A stretch of 64,000 bases of DNA from Macrolepiota albuminosa (GCA_027475525.1 JAMWFC010000049.1:497297-561296), one strand, 5' to 3'. Positions 13,301-25,549 are shown, counted from the first letter of the stretch. Program-made: numbers and translations. Notes: generated by a model from the letters alone, not told the origin.

Positions 13301-13510
13301 ACGGCCTTGATGAAGCTCTACAAACGAAAGGTGCCAAAGGCTAGGAAGTCAAAGGTTACAAGTTCTGCTGCCCCAGAACCAACGACTCAGGTGGAGGAAA
13401 ATGTCGAAGAGAATGGTAATGAACCTCTAATGAAAGATGCAGAGACACCTCCACTAGGACAGGAGGACGCACAGGAACCTCTAAGTGTGCCAAAACATGA
13501 TGAGCTCTAG
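10388..13510 (+). CDS. LHS1: ER-lumenal Hsp70-like chaperone, Lhs1/GRP170 (HYOU1) type
   Basis: The gene encodes the large ER Hsp70 that acts as nucleotide exchange factor for Kar2/BiP and assists protein translocation and folding. Exons: 10388-10618, 10666-11361, 11418-11552, 11602-11684, 11744-11790, 11839-12085, 12135-12316, 12370-12634, 12686-12924, 12993-13510; all joins keep frame. A signal peptide (MRIMRCWTLLSLLALV…) precedes the nucleotide-binding motif VLAIDYGTDWIKASL. The ATPase domain holds …VVITVPPYYSQMERDAI…, …LALINDGTAVAVNYA… and VLLVGGTTRMP. A beta domain follows, then a long Lys/Glu/Ser-rich insert and helical lid typical of GRP170. The protein ends KHDEL, with HDEL as the ER-retrieval signal directly before TAG at 13508. 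The family, location and length all agree. Upstream ACGTG elements suit UPR control. Confidence 0.93.
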
Positions 13511-14896
13511 GTCATAGACAGTAGGATAAACAATTATAGAAGACGAGAATATGGTCTGAAATGGAGACCGATGTCTTTCTGAGCTTCAAGGATTGGTTTC
13601 TCCGTCGTCCTTGTGACTACTTCGGTTTTGGAGTCACGAGTCCATAAAATGTGCGCACTGTAAAAATGCAGTTGTTTAAGTAGTATCTTTACCGAACTAC
13701 AGGAAAGCGAAGGGTCCAACCTTACTTCAAGTTGTACCAGGGTCAATCTTGAACTTTGGTCGAGTCCTTTCATGTCCAGGTATCTTCGTCAAGGTTAAGT
13801 CAAGATCCCTTGCTCGTTCGATCTGCCACTAGCTAGTGAAATTGTTATCGATCCTTGTGCCAATGAACTTGCAGTAGAAATCAGTTTGATTAGTCACAAT
13901 CTAGCAACGTACACTCAGAACGTGTAAACGGAACTGAGGGTACATTAGGTGTTGTCCTGTATATGTAGGCCCGACGAACAAAGCGATCGTGGCCCTTACT
14001 TTAACCCTGATGTATGATGGTGTGGCACGGTACCCTTCGTGTCTTCACACTCGTCACCTCCACGGCCACTCCAACAGGTAGTCCTGTTTTCCTCTTCTAG
14101 GGAGTCATGGAAACAATTTTATTCTTATTCGACAGGCACTACTGATCTCAGAATCACGCCACAAAATATTACACATGTCATGATATTGGTAAATGTTATG
14201 AAAAAAGTCCTCTTGGACTTCACCGTTTTCATTGATGTCAGTGTTGAATTCCGATCTAGATAACGCAGATACTCGTAAGTATCCAATCTACGGTACGTAT
14301 TAGTATTAATATCCAAAGTTCAATGGTATGATTCAGCCCACCCTCAGTCTGCGGATAATGAACTGAGGGTGGCCCTTGGGGTAAGGGGATATATATACGA
14401 GTACGACTGCATTGTTCTGTGTATGACAATGAACCAAATGATCAAATCGTTCGTCGGCCATAAGAATAGAAAATCGGAGACTGCAGGTATCGATTACTTC
14501 ATGACCCACGGTTGATCCAGAAATGGCATGGTTATATTTGCAATTATTGACGGAATTGCTAATTGCAGGTTTAAGGTTTTTTTAACGTTTGTCTTTATAG
14601 TCACAAAGGCACGCCTTTCGCGTCCATGAATTGGCAGCATTTCTTTGTCCTCGCCGCTCGTCACTGAACAATCATTGAGATTTATTTAAGAAAAAATTCG
14701 AGAAGGAAGGTTTACAATCTTGACCCGCGTCGTGTTTCACCGAAGAATCACTTTAGAAGGTTTCACTCACGCGTCGTTCGGCCACAAAATGTCTTGCGAT
14801 TTCCGGTGGGCTTTTTGTGAACTCATGCTATGCACTGAAAGCTCTTTCTGAGGCAGACAAGTGGTGTACGCGTTTCTGGGGTTCGTTATCCTACTA
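13511..14896 (+). other. Spacer between LHS1 and RBR ligase
   Basis: Only short, unsupported frames are present. The end nearest LHS1 should contain its 3' UTR. The region around 14767-14860 may contain the first exon of the RBR gene, which I could not place. Confidence 0.4.
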
Positions 14897-16457
14897 ATGG
14901 CGACCGTTGTCAGCCTAGCTGCACCCATAGTCCTTGGGTCTCCTTTTTTCTTATCAAACGAGAGAGAAACATCAGATAGACTTTTGGACAAAGTCAACGT
15001 GTATTTCAATCGCATTCTTGAGATCATACCTGATATGAACGAGGATCATCTGTGGTCTGTCATTCGAAATACCCTCTTGAAACACAAAGATGCGAGTCTA
15101 GAGCACGTTGTCGACACTATTCTTGAGAAAATTGGAGATGAGGAAGACGAACGCCAACACGTCGAGTGTGGCTGTTGTTTCAGTGCATTTCCCTTTGTAA
15201 GTCGTCGCTATACTTTTTGTGCGTTCTCGAAAAAAATACCAAAAGTCGCTCAGGAGGAAATGGTCCAGTGTCCTGAGACTCATTTATTCTGCAGTTCATG
15301 TATGAACAAGCACGCGTCTAACCTGCTGGGCTCACACAATCCTGATATTCGGTGCATTGACCAATCTGGATGTGTTTCGTTGATATCAGCATCAGAGCTC
15401 CAGCGCTTCCTGTCGCCCAAGATGCTGGATCTCTGGGAACGTGCACAATCGAGGAGAGCTCTCGAATCTGCAGGCCTAGAGAACCTTCATTATTGCCCGT
15501 TCTGCGACTGGGCTTGTATAATCGAGGGCCAATTGACTGGAATTTTGATATGCAGAAACAAAGCTGTATGCGGTCGTTCTAGCTGTATCAGATGCGGCAA
15601 GCTGGTACGTTCTTTCCTGGTTATCCTCTATCCTCTGTCTCTCTCTTTTTCTTGGCTCAGCGGTTGATCCTAGGATCACCGTCCCCACATGTGCAATGGT
15701 ACAGACGTTAATGAAATGAGACGTCTTCCACTGCTAACTGCTAACGCTTGTAGATCAACTAGAAGGAAAACACCGCGTTGACGAAGCGATGAGTGTGTAC
15801 ACGCACCCAAGATCCCCAAGCTTCGAATGATGTACTCACATATTTCTCTAGGCGACGCACTAGTAAGAAACTGTCCCGGATGCAAGAAACGTGAGTCCCA
15901 TAAACAACACTAGCGTAGGTGTGGCGCTGACCAATCTTCATGGCAGCTTTCATCAAAGAAGCCGGGGTACCAACCTCTCCATCCATTATCCATTCTCAAT
16001 CACTCAAGCCTATTTTGTTTTTCAAACGCAGTGCAATCGTATGAGATGCCCATATCCAGAATGCAGGACTGAATCATGCTACCACTGCCGCGAAGCCATC
16101 ACAGGGTATAGCCATTTCGACAGAGTACGTATACATTTCTTATCCCGTCTTTTCCACAACGCAAAAGAAATAACCTACTCCCAAATATTTTTTCCTTAGT
16201 CTGTCACCGCAAAACCAGGGGAACTCCGCAAGGGCCATGGAATCTGTCCTCTCTGGGATGAAGGTGTCGTCGAGGAGCGACATAAAGTCGAAGTCAGTCC
16301 GTTTCTTAAAAATAACTTCAAAAACGAGGCAGAGGCAGGATTAACCGATAATTCCCAACCCCCACAGGTCCGCATCGCCGCTGAACAAGCAAGACGAGAA
16401 TACGAACAGAAACATACTACGAGAGTGTCCAGGAGGTGGTGGCGGAGAAGGAACTAG
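14897..16457 (+). CDS. RBR E3 ubiquitin ligase, RNF216/TRIAD3-like
   Basis: RING-between-RING ligases pass ubiquitin through a Cys thioester on RING2. The reading chain runs from about 14897 to TAG at 16455-16457 with at least seven introns, for example GTAAGT at 15197, GTACGT near 15604, GTGTGT near 15790, GTGAGT near 15890, GTACCA near 15966, GTACGT near 16123 and GTCAGT near 16291. RING1 has CGCC…CPETHLFCSSC; the IBR part has HYCPFCDWAC…CGRSSCIRCGK and …HRPHMC; RING2 has RNCPGCKKPFIKEAGCN followed by MRCPYPECRTESCYHC. The linker …KHRVDEAMSDALV… and the tail …GHGICPLWD… match the RNF216 group. N-terminal helix …ILEIIPDMNEDHLW… is also family-like. The true start is probably in an upstream exon; the ATG given is the first in this frame. 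It converges with importin beta. Confidence 0.82.
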
Positions 16458-17388
16458 GATTGAATTGAATTCTTTCTCTTTCTAAAACTGTTTTCTTTTT
16501 TTTTGGTATTATTGTGTACAATTCTTTTTCCGTTTGTTGTTGTAATTCTTGGGATGTTCTGCCAGTGGATGGATGGATGGATGGATGGAGATGAAAAGAT
16601 AACTAACTGTTGATGCTTCCAAAATCAAACCCAAAACCAATCAAAAACAAAAGAGAAAAGAGAAAGAAAGAAAAAAAAAAAGAAAAAACAAATCCAGCAA
16701 AAAAAAAGGGATCAAACAGATGCATGCACGTGTGACAGAGAGAGGACAAAGAGAGCCAAAAAAAGAAACAAAAACAAAAGAAGGTGCCAATGGTTATCAG
16801 GATTTCAAACGATATAGGGGATACACGGGTGTGGGGTAATTTTGGTCTGCTAAATGTGGGACCGACAAAACTGTATGATAGAGAGAACGCAGGCGATGTA
16901 AAAAAAAAAGGTAGACAAGTCAAAAAAAAAAGAAGGAAACTTGAGCGGGGAGAGGGGGCTGCAAAAATCCAAACCGTAACAACAACAACAAAAAAGGGGG
17001 GGACAAGAGAGACTAGAGTACTAATACTAATGGAACCTTCGTCTATGTAGTGGGTGGGGCATTGCGCATGCAAAAAAAAAAAGATCGTGGATCATGGATC
17101 ATGATTTCATGATTAAAAAAGACGTGCCTCCTTCAGAGTGCGTTGAGTGTATGCGTGAGATTGTAAAAAAATTGCATGCAAAACAAGAGAAGAAAAAGAA
17201 ACGATGAGAGTATATAGAGAGAGAGCGCGCGCGCACGAGAGAGAGTGTGTGGTGATAATGAATTGTAAGGGAGGGGAGCGAGCGAGCGAGGGGAGGTAAC
17301 AGGACCGCTGTGAGATATAAAGAAAGCAATGAAAGAAAGAAAGGAGATATAGAAGACCGAGAAAAAGCTTTGCTTGAAAATAGATGTC
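16458..17388 (+). other. Convergent 3' spacer with low-complexity DNA
   Basis: This stretch lies between two converging stop codons and is dominated by A-runs, GA/GC dinucleotide tracts (about 17216-17250) and a GGAT tetranucleotide run (about 16566-16588). It should hold both 3' UTRs. Long open frames here are products of low complexity and are not called. Confidence 0.6.
16566..16589 (+). repeat. GGAT tetranucleotide microsatellite
   Basis: Roughly six copies of GGAT (TGGA) in tandem in the 3' spacer after the RBR gene. It is a plain microsatellite with no visible function. Confidence 0.8.
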
Positions 17389-20300
17389 TACTGCGTCGCC
17401 GTCTTCACCATCTGGAAACAAAAAAAAACACACACATCAGCATCGACATCGACATATCAGAGAGAGGATTCACGTACCTCGCGGGCCCAACGCATGGTCT
17501 TCTTAGTCTCAGGAGGCATACGGTTCTTGGACCGCAACTCCGAGGCGATCCACGGGTGTAGCAATATCTGCTTGAGTTGTCCTCCAGGGAAGGAATCTGC
17601 AAGATCTCCAAGGAGACCGTAACACAGCCGCATAAGGGAGTCGGTCCTCTCGTCGTCAGCGAGGCATCTCTGAATGAGCCCGAGGATATCTTGCGCATAT
17701 GGTAGTATGATTTCAACTAGAGGACACAGACACAACTCATTGAGTGCGGGTGTCCATTGAAAGGACAGGAAGCTTATACGCACCTTTGGGAGTCTTCTTG
17801 AGCCCAGTCACAATACCCGTATACGCCTCCAAAATACCCTCGCGCAACTGACCAACATAATCTACAAGATCATAATCCAGCTACAACAACAAAACTCCCA
17901 TGAGCGCCCGACAAAAAAAACCCCACAAGAACGAAAAAAAAAGAAACAAAAAAAAACATACAGGATTCGGCTCGACCGCACCAGCCTGCTTAAGCACAGC
18001 CATCGTAGTCTCCAAAAACGGCCCAAACAACTGTCCAATCGCAAGGGCGATATCGCCAAAGCACGACAACACGCTGATCTTCACGTTCCTATTCAGCACC
18101 TCGCTCTGCAGATTCTCCAGGAGAACAGTCATGAAGGGCTCCGCGTACGGCGCACTCTGCTCGCCGAGCGCGCGCGAGATGTCCCCGATGATGCCGACGG
18201 CGACCGTGCACAGCTGCGTGTCCTCGTGGGCCTTGAGCGCGGGGTACAAAAAGGGAAGGAAGGCTTGGATGTATGGTGCAAAGCCTGCTTCGAGGGCTAC
18301 AAGGGAGAGCAGTGTTAGAGCAGTGAGACGAGGGATGTATTGGACGTCGTCACTCACCAGATGCCAGAGATCCAACGACGAGGAAGGCATCTTCGAGGAC
18401 AGTCGAAGTTTTCCCTGCAGCTTGGATCAGCTGCAGGACAAGAGTCATGACACGATCTGATAGCGGCTGTATGCCTTTTTCAAGCTTCCGAATGACGGCC
18501 TACAGAAAAGGATATACAACGTTCAACAATCATTGACAAAAAGAAAACTCACAATGACGACGCTGCAAAAGTTACTCTGGAGCTCGTTCCAGTTATTTCT
18601 ATCATCAACACCGATAATCTGGTTCTAAAGCGAGGATATCAGCTCCCTATCTGCGCATCGTCTATGAGAGACATACCTGCATAGCCAAGAGGCGCTCCAT
18701 ACGATCAAGAATCGTCAAGAGTGTATTTTGCACAACAACAATGGTGTCGGTTGTCGCATGGGAAAGATACGACGTGATAGCCTCGTACGCCGACGTCCTA
18801 AAGTTTGACTCGTTGCTCGCACTATCCCAAACGAATCAATCACAAGAAAAAAAACCATAGCGTAATAACCCACCTCTCCGTCACACGCAACAATGCCTGC
18901 ACGACGCCTTCATAATACGGTGACAACGGTCCGCTCCCCGGACGTTCTGTCTCATCCTCATAATACAGCCCATACTGATCCGCCAAATTCATCAACGCCC
19001 AACAACAATTCGCCACCACGCGCGGAGAGTCGCCGAGACCGCTCACGAGGGCCGAAACGAGCGGATGGAGATGGACATCGGGCTTGATGCACGAGATCAG
19101 TAAATCGCATATCCTGCCGAGAGTCCACGCGGTGGTGTCCTTGACGTGGGCGTTGGGGTCGGTCATCATGTCAATCAGGAGGGGGAGGGCCTGGTCGACG
19201 AGGGGCGTGAGGACGGCAGGGTCTGGGCCCTCGAGGATCGAGCCAAAGGTCATGACTGCCGCCTCACGCTGGTGCCAGTCCTCGGCCTTGATGTGGGCCT
19301 CGATAAAGGGTATCACGGCGGGTACGATGCCGTCCTGCACGGCGCCTGCGAGGAGAGAGAGACACGTGCCTGCTGCCATGGAGACGTTCCATTCGTCGTC
19401 TTCGGCGTCTTCTTCTTGCTTGGTGAGGAGGTGGAGGAGGACGGGTATGATTTCGGGCAGGGCGATCTTGGCAAAGTGCTTGGATTCTGTTTCAGGGGTT
19501 TCGCCGTAGTCTTGAGCCTGGTGGAGTATCTAACAAGGTATCATTGAACTGAAAGAAACGAGACGGACCTCTTGAGCTTCAAGGGCCAGGTCGACCTCTT
19601 CTTCGCAGACTGTTGACCAAAACTCGACGGCTTGGAGTGCTACTCGCTCGTCTGCGTGTTTCATTCCTACAACGGTGAGCTAGAAAAAGCATGGTGAGAC
19701 AACATGAGCAATAAAGGGGGGAACACATACCCCAAAAAGAGCCTGCTCCATGTAGAGCGCCATCTTATCATAGTACAAACCCATGATGCGGACTAGACAC
19801 TCGAAAGCGCCTACTTGAACAGAAACGGAAACGTTCTGAGTTGCTTCGCAGACGACCTGCATGATGTAGTTGCGCTCGCCCTGGGAGAACCGAAAAAAAA
19901 AAAGTCAAGATCAAAGAAATTGGACACCAAAAAATCAACACGACGGACCTCACGCTCAAAGTTTTCGCGTACGAACTCGAGAGAGTTGTAGAGGGCATGT
20001 ATAGCAGCGAGTTGGACTTCGGTCGACGACTCCTCCTTGCGGGCGCCATGTATAACGGCGGTCAAGATTTCGTTTGAACGGAGACTGAGGATTTCGGGTT
20101 TCTAGAGGGATCGGATGAGAGAGAGACAGGCGTGTATTCAAAAGGACACGTACTATGGTCTCGCAGATGAAGCCGATTGTCTGAAGGGTGGAGATTTTGA
20201 GATTTGTGTTGGACTGATTATTGACGAAGCCCAGGAGGAGCTCGATGAGCTCTGGCCAGTGGCTCTGGGGGAGTTCTACGGCGGCGATAGCGGCGACGAC

Positions 20301-20788
20301 TGTGGACGCAAAGTTTCCGGCCTTTTGCGAGGCAGAGCCGAGAGTGAGGAGGGCATCCTGCTTGATCTTGGCCTTTGTTTCGTTGGGGAGACTGAGCCAC
20401 CTGCTGGAGTACTCTTGCTGGCGAGCATTGTCCTGGAGAGCGGTGAGGAAAACTGGTAGAGCACGGGAAAGAAAGGAGAGCGTACACGGGCGGAGAGGGC
20501 GTTCTTGAGAGCGAGACCTGCGGCGTTGCGGACATGAAGGGGGCCATCCTCGCCCGCGAGGACGGAGGAGAGCATCAGCATGTACTGGGGCTAGGAGACG
20601 ATGAGGACTGGGACGAGGGGGACGAGTGAAACGACGACGAACGTAGTTCTCGCGTGCGGCGGACTCGAGCTTTGCGGTTGCATCCTGGCGCGTGGTGGCG
20701 TCTGTGAGAGTCAGTGCTTGTACGGGGACGCGTGAGAGCAGGACTGACCGGGAGAAAGAGTGTTTGCGAGGAGATCAGTGGCGCTCAT
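17389..20788 (-). CDS. KAP95: Importin subunit beta-1 (karyopherin 95)
   Basis: Kap95 carries importin-alpha/NLS cargo through nuclear pores and binds RanGTP. The start ATG is at 20786-20788 ([13 protein letters not shown], with the typical N-terminal helix) and the stop is at 17389-17391 after a tiny last exon (…MVKTATQ). HEAT repeats run through the whole length: …[20 protein letters not shown]…, …[20 protein letters not shown]…, …[14 protein letters not shown]…, …[16 protein letters not shown]…, …[18 protein letters not shown]… and …[19 protein letters not shown]… near the C-terminus (actual text [18 protein letters not shown]). There are roughly a dozen introns, all short. Length, order and conserved acidic loop region agree with the fungal family. 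It is divergent from LSM7 with 60 bp between start codons. Confidence 0.93.
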
Positions 20789-20848
20789 AAGAGGAGATCG
20801 TGGACGTCGTGAAGAAAAAAAAAATCAAAGCCGACAATCACAAACACA
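20789..20848. promoter_or_regulatory. 60-bp shared divergent promoter, KAP95/LSM7
   Basis: Only 60 bases separate the two start codons. The interval contains an A-run near 20815-20825 and no TATA box. Both transcripts must therefore start inside this stretch or inside the neighbouring coding region, so 5' UTRs are very short or overlap. Confidence 0.6.
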
Positions 20849-21310
20849 ATGGACCGCGTCACTCCACGCCACCGTCCCGGCCTCGTCCCCGCCGCCTTTG
20901 CCCGTCGCTCTCACGCCCCACAGCCTCCCCCAGACAAGCCCAAGCGCGAGGCCATCCTTGATCTCTCCAAGTACGCCAACAACCGCATCCGCGTCAAGTT
21001 CACCGGCGGCAGGGAAGGTCTGCACCACCCTCTCCTTTTTTTCTCTCTTTCTAACCCCATTCCAGTCTCTGGCATCCTCAAGGGCTATGATCAGCTCCTC
21101 AACCTCGTGCTAGACGACGTCGAGGAACAGCTGCAGGGTAAGATCCTCCTCGATCAGCGTGCGTGTGGTGTACCAACGACCCAACCAGAACCCGAACCAC
21201 ACACCCGCGCACTCGGCCTCGTAGTGTTGCGCGGTCCCACAATAACCCTTCTCAGCCCCGTCGACGGCTCCGAAGAGATTTCCAACCCCTTTGTAAACCA
21301 AGAAGAATAG
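20849..21310 (+). CDS. LSM7: U6 snRNA-associated Sm-like protein LSm7
   Basis: LSm7 is part of the Lsm2-8 ring on U6 snRNA and the cytoplasmic Lsm1-7 ring that promotes decapping of oligo(A)/oligo(U)-tailed mRNA. Three exons: 20849 to about 21017, about 21067-21137, and about 21190-21310; introns use GTCTGC and GTAAGA donors. A Pro/Arg-rich N-terminus of some 30 residues precedes Sm motif 1 (ILDLSKYANNRIRVKFTGGRE / VSGILKGYDQLLNLVLD, split here) and Sm motif 2 (LGLVVLRGPTITLLSPVDG). The short tail ends in EISNPFVNQEE before TAG. The extended N-terminus relative to yeast is common in basidiomycetes. It converges with the TUTase gene. Confidence 0.92.
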   Translation: MDRVTPRHRPGLVPAAFARRSHAPQPPPDKPKREAILDLSKYANNRIRVKFTGGREGLHHPLLFFSLSNPIPVSGILKGYDQLLNLVLDDVEEQLQGKILLDQRACGVPTTQPEPEPHTRALGLVVLRGPTITLLSPVDGSEEISNPFVNQEE

Positions 21311-21665
21311 ATTCACAATATGCACATGTTTCTTTTCCTATATACACAAAACCACCATCGTACAGGTAGCTATGGTAGTCAAAAAAAAACGAGGGGTTGT
21401 GGGGATAGCGACAGTAAGGAATGAACGGGGGCATAGCTATGTGTGTGTACTGTACGAGCGACGCAAGCAGAGGGGTGTAGGTAGTATTACGCTTCCAAGT
21501 CGGGCATTCCAGCAGCAGCAGTACATATATACACGTCGCTTCGAGGCACATAATACATTTCAAGTGCTTTGAGCAGGACGACCGTGTGTGTGGCGGGGGT
21601 GGGTGGGGTACGACGAGCCCAGCCAAAAGGAACAGCAAAAAAACAAAATCACGCCAACAAACACA

Positions 21666-24600
21666 TCAGCTCTTCGCATCCACCGTCAAGCCCTCCCCAG
21701 CGTCACTCCCCCCTTTCCCTTTCCCCTCCTCCTTTCCCTCCCCATTCTCCCTGGGCCTCAACTGCACAGGCCCAGGCACAGCAGTCGGCGGCGGCGAAGG
21801 AGACCGCGGCGACGGAGACCTCGAAAGCGACGCAGCATACCCCGCAGACGAAGGCGCCGGCGAGCTCCCATTCGACGCCGCAGACGACAAATGCGGCGAC
21901 TGCGACCCGTCATCTTTCGGCGATGACGATGCAATAAACATCCTCGCTTGGCCGGCCGGCGGCTGCGGCGGTGGCGATCGTGACCGCGACCGCGATCGCA
22001 CAACAGCCTTTGGCATACGACGGACAGTCGGTGATGGTGTGAATGAAGACGATGTGGACGGTTCTAAAGGCGGCGGCGGTGACGGCAGTGACGGTGGTGG
22101 TGGTGGTAGTGGTGGTGGTGACGGTGAGCTCTCGCCATTAGGCGGTGGGGTCGGCGTAGCCCCTGTAATAGTTGATGTCGAAGGATGGCCGTGCGGGTAC
22201 AAGTACATAGCAGGCGTCGGAGTCTCCGGGCCAGAGCGTCCAACCTGATCAGACGGAACGTTCGCATACGCATGTGGAGTCAAGGACATTATCGATGCAG
22301 GCATAGTGGGCGGGAAGATATCGTTCGGGATTAGCGTGTTGACATTATGATACGGGTGTGTATGATATTGCGATAGGAGGGACGAATGTGATCCAGGGTA
22401 TATAACGTTCGGGCGCGGCGAGCGCGGAACGGTCGTTTGATAATATACAGTTGAAGGCTCAATGAAACTCGAGGGTCGTTCGACCGAAGAGTCGGGCGAC
22501 GGCGGTAATGGCACGGACACGCCAACAGGGGTCCCAGATGAAGGCCACATCGGTCCACGGCCTAGGCGCGGCGAGCCTCCTATAGGTCGCCTAGAGCTCT
22601 CGGACCGGGACGAAGGGGATACTGGTGAATCTTGAGGAACGAGGGGAGAATGTCGGAATGAAGCTGGGGGCGTATCATTCGGTCTATGATAGCGAACTCG
22701 ACCACCATGCTGGTTTCCAAGCGTGGGCTGGGGTATTCGAAACGTATTATCACGTACATGCCACGATGGTCGGCGTTGCGCCCCAGACCCATTCATAGTC
22801 GATCCCTCAGTATACGAACGTACCGAAGTCACATCATCCGACTCGGCAGCGTCCGAGCGATTCTCCTCGTCCGTCAGAAACTCGCTAGAGGAAGAATAAG
22901 AGGACTCTTTTTCCCTCCCATCGGTCGAAGATGTAGCCAACTCTAACACTTTTCCCAGCTGGCTCTCAAACAAAGTATGATCTGCCGAAGGCGCCTCGGC
23001 AGGGGGCGGGCTCGTCCATTTGCTCCGTTTGGGCGCCATATGCTCTGGCATATGCTCAGGTGGTGGAGGTCGGATCGATACAGCATGCCGCGGTCCAGGC
23101 TCAAAAAATTTAGTCGGTGGGGATAATCTTTCTGGTGGAGGCCCGCCTTTGGGCCGCATAGATTGGCTTCCAACGGTATATGGCGTCTGAGGGGGCAAGG
23201 ACGGGCGAGAAGGAACAAAAGGTGGAGCGGAGACAAGATCTTCGTCCTTGCGTTCCTCACAAAGCTCAGCAAGTGCAGTAATAGCGCGTTCTGGCCGCGC
23301 AGCTAGCACGCGAGACGCACGCATAAACTCGCCGCGTATCTGGGGACAAGGATTCAGTTCACATCGTAATAATCAAGTAGAAACACATATACTCACAGTA
23401 TAAAGACCATCTTTGGTCACACAACGCGCAACGTTATAATCAGTTTCAAAAGGATCCTATCAATCAGGTAAACATCGAGATGGAAGGCTTTCCAAAAATC
23501 TCAGCATACATACCTCTATGCAAAACCTATTCCTTTCCCTAGCATCATTATACCGACCACCTGATAACTGACGGCGGCGTAAGCCAAGAACTTTTAATAA
23601 AGAAAAAGGAGGTATGTACGTCATTTTGCCAGCCCTTCGACTCCTTCTTCAAGAGACCCGCCCGAATGGATGCAACACCGGTGTTGTAAGGAAAGTCACG
23701 GGAATAGTAACGGAAGAAATCGATTAACCTTAAGTTGCCTGTTAAGTCTTCTATCGAAGCTGTCGAAGATCATTGACACCTACAATCCAGCCACAGTTTC
23801 CGTGTTATCGGAATGCCACCGTTGTCTTAGAAGCTCAATATCATCAAAAAACCAAGTATTATACCCGTTGATATGGGTATCTTCCTGTGACGATTGTGAG
23901 ATACCTGCGAAAAGCTGAGATATCCAAAGACGTACCGTTGATATTGGACGCAATGGAGGCATTTGTTGGAGATTGGGAAGCACTGGGGGATTTTTGACGT
24001 GGACAAGGAAATAAATTACAAGTAACACATAACCATAAGATGAGAGAGTTCCTTTGTACGGAGAGTTTATTTTTCTGGCGAGCGAGATTACTTGGGGTAT
24101 ATGATATCTCTTGAATAGGGTCGTACCTCCGTTTACTCCAAACTTTCACTGGATGGGAAAATCTCAGAGACCGAGTCCAGACACAAGTTCAAAGGCTCGA
24201 CGTACGAAAGAGGACCAATGTCCGGACACGAGTCGGGTCAATCATGGCATAGCACATTAAGAGACGCGTGTTCTCTAGCGCAAGTCTATTTTCGAAGCCG
24301 ATATCACAAGCGATGCCCAATGGAAGCCCTGGTGATGGGTCGAGGGAGAGTTTCACTATTGGTATACGTGCATGGGGGAGGGGCTTGACGTGGAACTTGG
24401 TCTCTGTAATGAAATTAAATGAAAGGAAGATGAGAAAGAGCAACCATTGGTGTACGCACCACGCTCGAGGAGGTCCCCCAGCATAGTTACTAAATCGGTC
24501 GCGGCTAACCGCTCCTTAGAATCTATTAGGCAGCATAGGTCCATGTCTATCAAGAAAGATAATTAAGTGGTCCTGTCAGATCCGTGGACGTTTCACTTGC

Positions 24601-24956
24601 CAGAGTTGCGCAGGCTGAAGCCGTTGGCTGTACTGCCAAAGGACAAAAGGCGGCTGTCTGGCTCGATTGTGCGGATAAGTCGCTCGAGCAATTTCCTAAC
24701 GTCCTCCTTGACGGCCATCTCCTCTGGCGTAGGAAGGAGCTGGATCACAAAATCGAAGAGACACTGAATTTCCTAACGTCCTCCTTGACGGCCATCTCCT
24801 CTGGCGTAGGAAGGAGCTGGATCACAAAATCGAAGAGACACTGGAGAGCTCGACGACGAAGCGCATCTTGGTTGCATGTCGTCGTTGCATGGGAGGTGAT
24901 GTGGGAGCCTGAACATCATGAAAGTGTTGCGGGCTCATAGTCTGTGTATGGGCCAT
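21666..24956 (-). CDS. Terminal uridylyltransferase / non-canonical poly(A) polymerase (Cid1-like)
   Basis: Cid1-family enzymes add U or A residues to RNA 3' ends and so mark mRNAs for Lsm1-7 binding and decay. The nucleotidyltransferase core has the helix-turn motif LSFGSTANGFSLRNS followed by DMDLCCLIDS (the metal-binding Asp pair), and the third Asp in GIACDIGFENRLAL. A PAP-associated domain follows (…GYVLLVIYFLVHV…, …LLIDFFRYYSRDFPYNTG…, …IEDPFETDYNVARCV…). The last exon (21666 to about 23340) encodes a long Ser/Pro-rich disordered tail with an SR-like stretch. One intron appears to use a GC donor (GCAAGT near 24584). The 77-bp duplication at 24690-24843 interrupts the frame; with one copy the core reads through. 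The start is placed at the first convincing ATG and could be further upstream. Confidence 0.85.
24690..24843. repeat. 77-bp exact tandem duplication in TUTase
   Basis: Copies 24690-24766 and 24767-24843 are identical and directly adjacent. It shifts the TUTase frame just upstream of the catalytic motif. See the finding on 77-bp duplications: an unmerged assembly overlap is the likely cause. Confidence 0.95.
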
Positions 24957-25031
24957 CTCTGCTGTCCGATAGCTGGTGTCCACTCGAGGACTCGAGGGAG
25001 ATGGGGACTGGGCCAGGATTGAACTGATCAC

Positions 25032-25549
25032 AGTGCAACCTGGTTCCTTGCCGTTTATTCGCGCCTATTATACTCTTGCCAAATAAAGAAGCTCGGATTC
25101 ACGTTTTGTCTCCTCTTGTTCTTTCACAATCTTTTTATCTATCTGCTACACAAACAATCGACCAAACTTTTCTCATCATCCCTAGAGAGCGCCTCAACTC
25201 CATACCTGGCGTCGTTCGCTAGCCTTGATTATCACGGGCCGAGAGCACGATCCCACAGTCTGATCTCCGCCGGGGGTTTCAATCGGATAAGTTGTTTGGC
25301 GCGAGAAATGCAGACTCGTATATAGTTTGGATTCCCTGAAATCCTTATATGACGCATGTGTAAGCCGCCACGAGGACATCAGTCGAAGACGGCTTGACGG
25401 CTGAGAGAAGTGCTGCCAGGAATTTACTGAACTTAGCATCCCTCAGAATCTAACGCTCTTTGCCGAGTATCGGATTCATGTCCGCCGCAATCCATACGTA
25501 CGGACTGTCATGATGTGCGGAATGTAAGTAACATGAAGATTATACTTCA
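25032..25549. other. Spacer upstream of TUTase
   Basis: No supported gene. Part of it must serve as the TUTase promoter; pyrimidine-rich tracts near 25108-25140 are on the plus strand. An upstream, non-recognised first TUTase exon could also lie here. Confidence 0.35.

Noticed and set aside
16603..17433. Long frames in the spacer between RBR gene and KAP95
   Set aside because: They arise from A-runs and GA/GC tracts (Phe/Ser/Leu strings) with no homology or splice signals.
21588..22248. Long plus-strand frames rich in Arg, Gly, Asp and Ser opposite the TUTase tail
   Set aside because: They mirror the Ser/Pro-rich low-complexity coding strand; composition and lack of splice context mark them as shadows.
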